DNA from: DASSBG01 sp965651365
Lineage (GTDB): Bacteria; Pseudomonadota; Gammaproteobacteria; Xanthomonadales; Rhodanobacteraceae
Length of the DNA stretch: 31,920 nt
Direction of reading: 5' to 3'
Assembly (NCBI GenBank): GCA_965651365.1
Contig: CBFGSA010000014.1
Span: 1-31,920 of the forward strand
Of the stretch, positions 22,769 to 29,204 are shown one piece after another. Each line of letters opens with the position of its first letter. The first letter of the stretch is position 1. The notes under the pieces were generated by a model, which did not search any database, was not told the origin of the DNA, and saw only the letters and a program-made list of their open reading frames with translations. Made by a program: the position numbers and the translations under genes.

Positions 22769-23131
22769 GTGGCGCGCGGCAATCCCTTTCCGCCCACAGC
22801 GCGACTGCACACCGCGGCCGACTTCGCCGCGTTGCGCAAGTGTCGCAAACCGCTGCGCGGACACTACTTCGTCATCCGTCATGTCCCGGGCAGCCACAGC
22901 GTGGCGCGTTTGGGCATGGCGGTGTCACGCAAGACCAGCAAACGGGCCACGGTACGCAACCGGATCAAACGCAGCATCCGCGAGTCGTTTCGCCACCACC
23001 GCCAGCACCTGCCGGTCGTGGATGTGCTGATCATTTCGCGTGCTGCGGCGGCTGATGCCGGCAATGCGCAGTTGCGCAAGGAACTTGAGCAGCACTGGGC
23101 CCGCTTGCAGCAAGTACACGCCACCGCCTGA
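22769..23131 (+). CDS. rnpA: Ribonuclease P protein component
   Basis: A 120-residue basic protein that assists the RNase P RNA in trimming tRNA 5' ends. The RNR motif is clear (ATVRNRIKRSIRESFRHH), preceded by LGMAVSRKTSKRA and, earlier, FAALRKCRKPLRGHYFVIRH. The start is GTG; no ATG is in frame nearby. It follows rpmH and precedes yidC by 60 bp, leaving no room for the yidD gene often found in this spot. Confidence 0.95.
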   Translation: MARGNPFPPTARLHTAADFAALRKCRKPLRGHYFVIRHVPGSHSVARLGMAVSRKTSKRATVRNRIKRSIRESFRHHRQHLPVVDVLIISRAAAADAGNAQLRKELEQHWARLQQVHATA

Positions 23132-23191
23132 GGCGACACCCCGAACCGATTCCCATCACGCTCATCCGCTGACCGGCAAGGCCAATCCGAC

Positions 23192-24949
23192 ATGAACCAA
23201 ACCCGCAGCCTGATGTTCATCGCGGTCATCTTTCTTGGCTGGATGCTGTACAACGCCTGGCAGCACGATTATGCGCCGCCGCCGGAAGCACCGGTCTCGG
23301 CAGGCAGCCAGGCGGCACCGGGTTCCGTCACACGTGTCGCGCCACCGGTGTCAGGCGCAAGCGCTCCGCTCAATGGCGCCGTGCCGACGCCGATGGCGGC
23401 AACGCCCTCATCCAGCGCGCCTGCCGCACAGACACAGCAAACGCCACAAGCCAGGCCCGGGCCCGTGCCAACCACCGCGCACGGCACCCTGGTCCAGGTT
23501 GACACCGATCTGCTGCACCTGACCATCGACAGCCGCGGCGCCGGCATCGTGCGCGCCGACCTGAAGGCGTATCCGGTTTCGCTCAAGGACAAGACCCCGG
23601 TGCGGCTGATGACCGACGATCCGGCCGAGTACTTCGAAGCCCAGAGCGGCCTGGTCAGTGCCACGGGCGCGGCGCCCAACCACAAGGCGAATTTCACCGC
23701 AGACAAGTCCAGCTATCGCCTCGAACCCGGCCAGGACACGCTCAAGGTCGCCTTCACCTGGACCGATCCCAGCGGCATCGAGGTCGTCAAGACCTGGACC
23801 CTCACCCGCGGCAGCTACGTGGTCAAGCTGGAACAGAAAGTCGTCAACCGCGGCAGCCAGGCCTGGACCGGCAATGCCTACCGCCAGTTGCAGCGGGTGA
23901 CGCCGCCGCCGCCCAAGGACACCCACCTGTTCGGCTTTTCCGATCCCTCGCGCTACAGCTTCTTCGGCGCCGGCTGGTACAGCAACGAGGACAAGTTCTC
24001 CAAGCTGAAGTTTGACGATTTCAAGGACGAGCCGCTCAATGCCCGCGTCAAGGCTGGCTGGCTGGCCATGCTGCAGCACTATTTCTTCGCGGCCTGGATT
24101 CCGCCGGCCGAGGAGACCGACCAGTACCAGAGCGCCGTGGTGCAGGGACCGCGCCAGCCGCACTACATCGTGCGCGCCAGCGGTCCGGCCTTCCGCGTCG
24201 CGCCCGGTACCAGCGGCAGCGACCATGCCGAGCTGTATGTCGGCCCCAAGAAGGCCCAGGTTCTGGAAACGGTCGCCCCGCATTTCGAGCTGGCCGTCGA
24301 CTACGGCAAGCTGACCATCCTGTCGCAGCCGCTGCACTGGATCCTGTCCAAGTTCCACGCCCTGACCGGCAACTGGGGCTTTGCCATCATCCTGCTGCTG
24401 TTGCTGATCAAGGGCGTGTTCTTCAAGCTCAGCGAAGCGCAGTACCGCTCGATGGCCAAGATGCGCAAGCTGCAGCCGAAGGTGAAGGCGCTCAAGGAAC
24501 GCTACGCCGACGACAAGCGCCAGCAGCAGCAGGCCATGATGGAGCTGTACAAGAAGGAAAAGGCCAACCCCATGGCCGGCTGCCTGCCAACCCTGATCCA
24601 GATCCCGGTCTTCTTTGCCCTGTATTACATGCTGATGCAGAGCGTGGACCTGCGTCAGGCGCCCTTCATTGGCTGGATTCACGACCTGTCGGCGCCCGAT
24701 CCCTACTTCGTGCTGCCGATCCTCAACGGCGCCCTGATGCTGGCCACCCAGTTCCTGACCCCGACCACGGGCATGGATCCGACCCAGGCCAGGATCATGA
24801 AGATCATGCCGGTGGCCTTCGCGGCGATGTTCGCCTTCTTCCCCTCCGGCCTGGTGCTCTACTACTGCACCAACGCCCTGATCAGCCTGCTGCAGATGTG
24901 GTTCATCATGCGCCGCTTCGAGGCCCACGAGAAAGCGAAGACGGCGTAG
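23192..24949 (+). CDS. yidC: Membrane protein insertase YidC
   Basis: A 585-residue inner-membrane insertase working with Sec or alone. The N-terminal helix (RSLMFIAVIFLGWMLYNAW) precedes a low-complexity Ala/Pro/Thr-rich linker and the large periplasmic P1 domain (VQVDTDLLHLTIDSRGAGIV through VDYGKLTILSQPLHWILSKFH). The five-helix core has NWGFAIILLLLLIKGVFFKLSEAQYRSMAKM, NPMAGCLPTLIQIPVFFALYYML and FPSGLVLYYCTNALISLLQMW, with the functional arginine region at the first core helix. The C-tail is short and charged. It sits between rnpA and mnmE. Confidence 0.97.
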   Translation: MNQTRSLMFIAVIFLGWMLYNAWQHDYAPPPEAPVSAGSQAAPGSVTRVAPPVSGASAPLNGAVPTPMAATPSSSAPAAQTQQTPQARPGPVPTTAHGTLVQVDTDLLHLTIDSRGAGIVRADLKAYPVSLKDKTPVRLMTDDPAEYFEAQSGLVSATGAAPNHKANFTADKSSYRLEPGQDTLKVAFTWTDPSGIEVVKTWTLTRGSYVVKLEQKVVNRGSQAWTGNAYRQLQRVTPPPPKDTHLFGFSDPSRYSFFGAGWYSNEDKFSKLKFDDFKDEPLNARVKAGWLAMLQHYFFAAWIPPAEETDQYQSAVVQGPRQPHYIVRASGPAFRVAPGTSGSDHAELYVGPKKAQVLETVAPHFELAVDYGKLTILSQPLHWILSKFHALTGNWGFAIILLLLLIKGVFFKLSEAQYRSMAKMRKLQPKVKALKERYADDKRQQQQAMMELYKKEKANPMAGCLPTLIQIPVFFALYYMLMQSVDLRQAPFIGWIHDLSAPDPYFVLPILNGALMLATQFLTPTTGMDPTQARIMKIMPVAFAAMFAFFPSGLVLYYCTNALISLLQMWFIMRRFEAHEKAKTA

Positions 24950-25089
24950 CATTCCTGCGGGACTCGAAACGCGGGATACTGCCAAGCCGTCATCCCGGCT
25001 TGTGCGCCGCGCGCAGCCCCCGGATGATGGTGGACCGGAGACCCGCCATTACCTCGCCACTGTCTGCGCACGTGTGCCGCAATAACCCG
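24950..25089. other. yidC-mnmE gap with hairpin-like repeat
   Basis: No gene. GTCATCCCGG at 24989-24998 and CCGGATGATGG a little further on can pair around a GC-rich loop. The opening GTCATCCCGG and a GCGCCGCGC stretch resemble the repeats at 27486-27526 and 28247-28287, so this may be a diverged third member or a weak terminator. Confidence 0.35.
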
Positions 25090-26442
25090 ATGACTCCAGA
25101 CGCGCCCACCGACACCATCGCCGCCCAGGCCACCGCGCGCGGCGCGGCCGGTGTCGGTGTGCTGCGGGTGTCCGGTCCCGGGGCAGCGGAGATTGCGCGG
25201 CGCATCCTGGGCCGTGATCCGCAGCCGCGACACGCCCATCTTTGCACCGTCAGCGATGCAGCCGGCGAAGCGCTCGATCAGGTGTTGCTGTTGTATTTCC
25301 CGGCGCCGCATTCCTACACCGGCGAACACGTTCTGGAGCTGCACGGCCATGGCTCGCCGGTGCTGCTGGATCTGCTGCTGAAGCGTCTGCTGCAACTCGG
25401 CGCGCGGCTGGCGCGCCCGGGCGAGTTCACCGAGCGCGCCTTTCTAAACGGCAAGCTCGATCTGGCCCAGGCCGAAGCCGTCGCCGACCTGATCGCAGCC
25501 GGCTCGGAAGCTTCGGCTCGCGCGGCGCTGCGTTCGCTGGACGGCGAGTTTTCGCGCCGCGTGCGGGCTCTGGTTGAAGCCTGTACCGCGCTGCGCATCT
25601 GGATCGAGGCCGCGATCGACTTTCCCGAGGAAGAGATCGACTTTCTGGCCGCACCCGAACCGCAGCAGAAACTGGCCGAACTCAAGACGCAGCTCGACGC
25701 GCTCCTGGACAGCAGCCGCCGCGGCGTGCGCCTGGGGCGCGGCCTGCACGCGGTCATCATTGGCCGGCCGAACGCGGGCAAATCCAGTCTGCTGAATGCC
25801 CTGGCCGGCAGCGAGCGCGCCATCGTCACCGAGGTGCCCGGAACGACCCGCGACCTGATCACGACCCAGATCGACATTGACGGCGTGGGCCTGAGCCTGG
25901 TCGACACCGCCGGTCTGCACGCGGCCAGCGATGCGATCGAGCGCGAGGGCATGCGCCGCGCCCGCGCGGAAATGCAGCGCGCCGATCTGGGCCTGCTGGT
26001 GACCGATGATGCCCACGTCCAGGCCGACCTCGCTCTGCTCGATGCCTTGCCCGCAGATGCCGCACGCCTGATCGTGCACAACAAGATCGATCTTGCCGAC
26101 ACGCGACCGCGCCGCGAAATGCGCGAGGCCGATGAACACCTGTGGTTGTCGGCACTCGACGGTCGCGGCCTGGAGCTGCTGCATGCCAGCCTCAAGCGCC
26201 TGTCCGGTGCCGAGGCTGCCGGCGAGGACGCGCCCAGTGCCCGCGCCCGGCACGTGGCGGCGCTGGAAACCGCACAGGTCCATCTGGATGCCGCCGCCCG
26301 CGCGCTGGTTGAGGAGCACGCCGGTGAAGTGGCCGCCGAGGAGCTGCGCGACCTGCAGCAGGCGCTGACCGAAATCACCGGCGAATTCTCCAGCGACGAC
26401 CTGCTCGGGCGCATCTTCGCCGACTTCTGCATCGGCAAATAG
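25090..26442 (+). CDS. mnmE: tRNA modification GTPase MnmE (TrmE)
   Basis: With MnmG, this 450-residue GTPase makes the 5-carboxymethylaminomethyl modification at U34 of certain tRNAs. The N-terminal folate-binding domain (TIAAQATARGAAGVGVLRVSG; HSYTGEHVLELHGHGSPVLLD; RPGEFTERAFLNGKLDLAQAEAVADLI) is followed by a helical region. The inserted G domain has GRPNAGKSSLLNAL, GTTRD, DTAGLH and NKIDL. The protein ends with LGRIFADFCIGK, whose cysteine is functional. The open frame extends 64 codons upstream into yidC, but homology begins at MTPDAPTDTI. Confidence 0.97.
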   Translation: MTPDAPTDTIAAQATARGAAGVGVLRVSGPGAAEIARRILGRDPQPRHAHLCTVSDAAGEALDQVLLLYFPAPHSYTGEHVLELHGHGSPVLLDLLLKRLLQLGARLARPGEFTERAFLNGKLDLAQAEAVADLIAAGSEASARAALRSLDGEFSRRVRALVEACTALRIWIEAAIDFPEEEIDFLAAPEPQQKLAELKTQLDALLDSSRRGVRLGRGLHAVIIGRPNAGKSSLLNALAGSERAIVTEVPGTTRDLITTQIDIDGVGLSLVDTAGLHAASDAIEREGMRRARAEMQRADLGLLVTDDAHVQADLALLDALPADAARLIVHNKIDLADTRPRREMREADEHLWLSALDGRGLELLHASLKRLSGAEAAGEDAPSARARHVAALETAQVHLDAAARALVEEHAGEVAAEELRDLQQALTEITGEFSSDDLLGRIFADFCIGK

Positions 26443-26527
26443 GTTGGGACCCGGGATGCAGAAAACGGAGTGTTTCACGCGGCGTGCCACGGCAAACTGA
26501 CCATCCGATCTCTGCCACAATGAAGCC

Positions 26528-27406
26528 ATGTGCCCCAAGCCAGACACTTCAGAAAAAACCAGCACGCCCGCCGAGCGCGTGGCGCGTGCCTGTCGCCAGA
26601 TCGAAAACGCCGACCCCGCGCCCACGGTCGCACAACTCGCGCGCCAAGCGGGCATGGCAACCCGTCGTTTCCACCAGATCTTCAAGCAGATCGCCGGCGT
26701 CACGCCACATGCCTACGCGCAGGCGGTGCGCTGGCGTCGCGCCGAACGCAAACTTGCACACACGACCACGGTGACCGAGGCGATGCACGCGGCCGGCTTC
26801 GAATCGACCGGCCGCTTTTATGCCGACAGCAACGCGCGCCTGGGCATGACCCCGAAGCAGCGGCGCGCCGGCGGCAGCGGCGAAACCATACGCTTCGCGC
26901 TCGGCGAGTGCTCGCTGGGCCAGGTGCTGGTCGCCGAAAGCGAGCGCGGCGTGTGCGCAATCATGCTTGGCGATGATCCCGATGCCTTGCTTGAGGATCT
27001 GCAAAAGCGCTTTGCCAGAGCCGACCTGGTCGGCGCCGAGGCCGGTTACGAAACCCGCGTGGCACAAGTCGTGGGCTTGATCGAATCGCCCGCAAGTGAT
27101 CCCGCTCTGCCGCTCGACATCCGCGGCACCGCCTTCCAGCAGCGCGTGTGGCAGGCCCTGCGCGCCATCCCCGCGGGCGAGACTGCGAGCTATGCCGAAA
27201 TCGCCCGGCGCATCGGGCAGCCCACGGCTTCGCGCGCGGTGGCGCGGGCCTGCGCCGACAACAAGCTGGCCGTGGCCATCCCCTGCCACCGCGTGGTGCG
27301 CAGCGATGGCGGCCTGTCCGGTTACCGCTGGGGGGTGGCGCGCAAGCGCGCGCTGCTGAAGCGCGAAGCGGTGCGGCGAGATCGAAGCCGTCGCGCAAAG
27401 CGATGA
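26528..27406 (+). CDS. Ada-like protein: AraC HTH fused to O6-alkylguanine methyltransferase, no N-terminal sensor
   Basis: This 292-residue protein has an AraC-type helix-turn-helix at about residues 15-110 (PTVAQLARQAGMATRRFHQIFKQIAGVTPHAYAQ; TEAMHAAGFESTGRFY) and a C-terminal methyltransferase domain. The latter contains GTAFQQRVWQALRAIPAGETASYAEIARRIG and the active-site PCHRV, with acceptor Cys253, followed by GYRWGVARKRALL. E. coli Ada (354 aa) begins with a zinc domain whose Cys38 takes methyl from phosphotriesters and activates transcription. That domain is missing, because the ATG stands directly before the HTH. Repair of O6-methylguanine is likely; how its regulatory half is triggered is unclear. 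AlkB is encoded next downstream. Confidence 0.87.
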   Translation: MCPKPDTSEKTSTPAERVARACRQIENADPAPTVAQLARQAGMATRRFHQIFKQIAGVTPHAYAQAVRWRRAERKLAHTTTVTEAMHAAGFESTGRFYADSNARLGMTPKQRRAGGSGETIRFALGECSLGQVLVAESERGVCAIMLGDDPDALLEDLQKRFARADLVGAEAGYETRVAQVVGLIESPASDPALPLDIRGTAFQQRVWQALRAIPAGETASYAEIARRIGQPTASRAVARACADNKLAVAIPCHRVVRSDGGLSGYRWGVARKRALLKREAVRRDRSRRAKR

Positions 27407-27436
27407 TTGCCAGGCAGCCCGCGAGCCATGAAGGCG

Positions 27437-27452
27437 AAGCCCTTCCGGGCTT
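27437..27452 (+). terminator. Hairpin after the ada-like gene (weak terminator candidate)
   Basis: AAGCCC, TTCC, GGGCTT forms a 6-bp stem with a 4-base loop, extended imperfectly to GGCGAAGCCC/GGGCTTGCC. No T-run follows, so factor-independent termination is doubtful. It may instead be part of a larger repeat reaching 27526. Confidence 0.3.
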
Positions 27453-27485
27453 GCCTGGGCTGACTGGCGATATGCAGAAAGATCC

Positions 27486-27526
27486 GAATGGATCCCGGAT
27501 CGCCGCTGCGCGGCGCCCAGGATGAC
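27486..27526 (-). repeat. 41-bp intergenic repeat, left flank of alkB
   Basis: Read on the minus strand it starts GTCATCCTGGGCGCC, passes through GCGCAGCGGCGA and ends CCGGGATCCATTC. It shares 32 of 41 positions, without gaps, with the plus-strand repeat at 28247-28287 on the other side of alkB, so the two are inverted relative to each other. Confidence 0.65.
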
Positions 27527-27560
27527 AAATTTGCATGGCCCGCCGATTGTGGAGAGCGAC

Positions 27561-28232
27561 ATGTATCCCGCAAATGCCGAGTTGTTCCCCACGCTGCCCG
27601 GCGCTGAAGGCCGTACCCGGCTGGCCGAGGGCGCCTGGCTGCTGCACGGCTTTGCGCACGACCAGGCTGAGCGCCTGCTGGCTGCGATCGGCACCATCGA
27701 GCAGGCGGCACCATTTCGGCATCTGGTCACATCTGGCGGCAAGCGCATGTCGGTGGCGATGACCAATTGCGGCCGCGTGGGCTGGCACAGTGATCGGCAA
27801 GGCTACCGCTACGTGGCGTGCGATCCGCTGTCCGGCAAGCCCTGGCCCGCCATGCCGGGCGACTTTCTTGCCCTTGCCCAAGGCGCTGCCCGTGAAGCCG
27901 GTTACGCCGGTTTCGAGCCTGACGTGTGCCTGATCAACCGCTACGCGCCCGGCGCCCGCCTGACCCTGCATCAGGACCGCGACGAAGGTGGCTTCGAGGC
28001 ACCCATCGTGTCGGTGTCGCTGGGCGTGCCGGCGCGCTTTCTGTTCGGTGGTCGCACGCGGCGCGATCCGTGCCGACGCCTGCCGCTGGGCCACGGCGAC
28101 GTGGTGGTGTGGGGCGGCCCCTCGCGCATGGCCTACCACGGCATCGCGCCGCTGGTCGAAAGCAACCATCCCGCCACCGGCACCTTGCGCTACAACCTCA
28201 CCTTCCGCACCGCGAATGCAGAGTGCGGCTGA
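27561..28232 (+). CDS. alkB: AlkB-type alkylated-DNA dioxygenase
   Basis: A 223-residue Fe(II)/2-oxoglutarate dioxygenase that reverses 1-methyladenine and 3-methylcytosine damage. The iron site is HQDRDE (His and Asp), with the distal histidine in RMAYHGIAPL. RYNLTFR holds the arginines for 2-oxoglutarate and substrate. MSVAMTNCGRVGWHSDRQGYRY is the nucleotide-recognition lid region, and CLINRYAPGARLTLHQD is the typical NxY entry. The ATG chosen is preceded by GGAG; an upstream ATG at 27522 falls inside the repeat. It is 150 bp after the Ada-like gene in the same direction. Confidence 0.93.
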   Translation: MYPANAELFPTLPGAEGRTRLAEGAWLLHGFAHDQAERLLAAIGTIEQAAPFRHLVTSGGKRMSVAMTNCGRVGWHSDRQGYRYVACDPLSGKPWPAMPGDFLALAQGAAREAGYAGFEPDVCLINRYAPGARLTLHQDRDEGGFEAPIVSVSLGVPARFLFGGRTRRDPCRRLPLGHGDVVVWGGPSRMAYHGIAPLVESNHPATGTLRYNLTFRTANAECG

Positions 28233-28246
28233 CGAACCTGCATGCC

Positions 28247-28287
28247 GTCATTCCGGACGGAGCGCAGCGACGAGCCGGGATCCACGC
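28247..28287 (+). repeat. 41-bp intergenic repeat, right flank of alkB
   Basis: It begins GTCATTCCGGACGGA, passes through GCGCAGCGACGA and ends CCGGGATCCACGC. It is the inverted relative of the copy at 27486-27526. It lies in the gap between the alkB stop and the convergent DUF3293 gene. Confidence 0.65.
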
Positions 28288-28333
28288 GTTCCCGCAGGCT
28301 TCCCGGCAACGCAGACATTAGCTTGCACCCGGT

Positions 28334-28771
28334 TCACCGCTCCGCACAAAGCGCCAGCCGCGGTACCGCATCCCCGGCCACCAGCAAGATCGCGTCCTGA
28401 CCGAACTCGCGGCCGATCGCCAGCGCGTCGGCTTCGGCAATGCCCAGCACCAGCACGCTGTGTTCGCCGGGATGCGCGCCATTGGGGTCAATGCCCAGGC
28501 CCGGCAGCCAGCGCCAGCCGCCGGCGCGCAGGCGTGTACTCAGTCGCTGGCGTGCCGCGCGGTTGTCACGGTCCGGCACGATCTGGCTGCGCGGATTGTC
28601 GGCACTGATGTAGGCTGCGCAAGCCACCGCATGGCGCCGCATCAGATCAGCAAGTGCGGCGTTGTGCCGGTCAATGCGCAGCAGCAGCGAATCGTCGCGC
28701 ATCTGAACGCGATACTCCGTGCGCAGCCAGGCGGCGCGCAGCGCCGGATCGATCACCCCGGTTTCGCTCAT
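28334..28771 (-). CDS. DUF3293 domain protein, function unknown
   Basis: A 145-residue soluble protein. The centre reads AAYISADNPRSQ, DRDNRAARQRLSTRLRAGGWRWLPGLGIDP, then EHSVLVLGIAEADALAIGREFGQDAILLVAG, which matches the DUF3293 pattern (A-T/S-A-x-NP..., N...L...L, GxxxxxxHxEx..., FGQxAI). The start ATG overlaps the ferredoxin stop in an ATGA, so the two are translationally coupled. No catalytic motif is known to me. Confidence 0.75.
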   Translation of the reverse strand: MSETGVIDPALRAAWLRTEYRVQMRDDSLLLRIDRHNAALADLMRRHAVACAAYISADNPRSQIVPDRDNRAARQRLSTRLRAGGWRWLPGLGIDPNGAHPGEHSVLVLGIAEADALAIGREFGQDAILLVAGDAVPRLALCAER

Positions 28772-29091
28772 CGCTCCAGATACGGCAGCTTGTCCGGCGT
28801 GCCGTCCCACTCGGCGGCATCGGCAGGCGGCTCCTTGCGCTCGGTCAGCACCGGCCAGTCCTTGACCAGCTCGGCGTTGAGCTCCAGAAAGTGTTCCTGC
28901 CCGGCGGGCACGTCGTCCTCGGGAAAGATCGCCTCGGCCGGACATTCGGGGATGCACAGTGTGCAGTCGATGCACTCGTCCGGATCGATCGCCAGAAAGT
29001 TCGGTCCTTCGTGGAAGCAGTCCACCGGGCACACCTCGACGCAGTCGGTGTACTTGCACTTGATGCAATTGTCGACAACAACGTGGGTCAT
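28768..29091 (-). CDS. fdxA: 7Fe ferredoxin FdxA
   Basis: A 107-residue ferredoxin carrying one [3Fe-4S] and one [4Fe-4S] cluster. The cysteine pattern DNCIKCKYTDCVEVCPVDCFHEGPN and ECIDCTLCIPECP is the FdxA type found in Azotobacter and Pseudomonas, as is the C-terminal half (FLELNAELVKDWPVLTE). The start has GGAG upstream; an earlier ATG would add eight residues. It is followed directly by the DUF3293 gene. It diverges from the DPP IV gene. Its redox partner is not visible here. Confidence 0.95.
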   Translation of the reverse strand: MTHVVVDNCIKCKYTDCVEVCPVDCFHEGPNFLAIDPDECIDCTLCIPECPAEAIFPEDDVPAGQEHFLELNAELVKDWPVLTERKEPPADAAEWDGTPDKLPYLER

Positions 29092-29204
29092 GGGTGCAGC
29101 TCCGTGGGTGTTCAAAAGTGCGGTGTGTCATTGTAGCGCGCAGCGCACGGCATTCGAACGTGATACCTTCGCGCACCAGGAAAACCCGCCTTGTCGAGGC
29201 ATGC

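Noticed and set aside
26472..26485. GTGTTTCACG before the ada-like gene
   Set aside because: It matches only the left half of a parS site, with no inverted partner.
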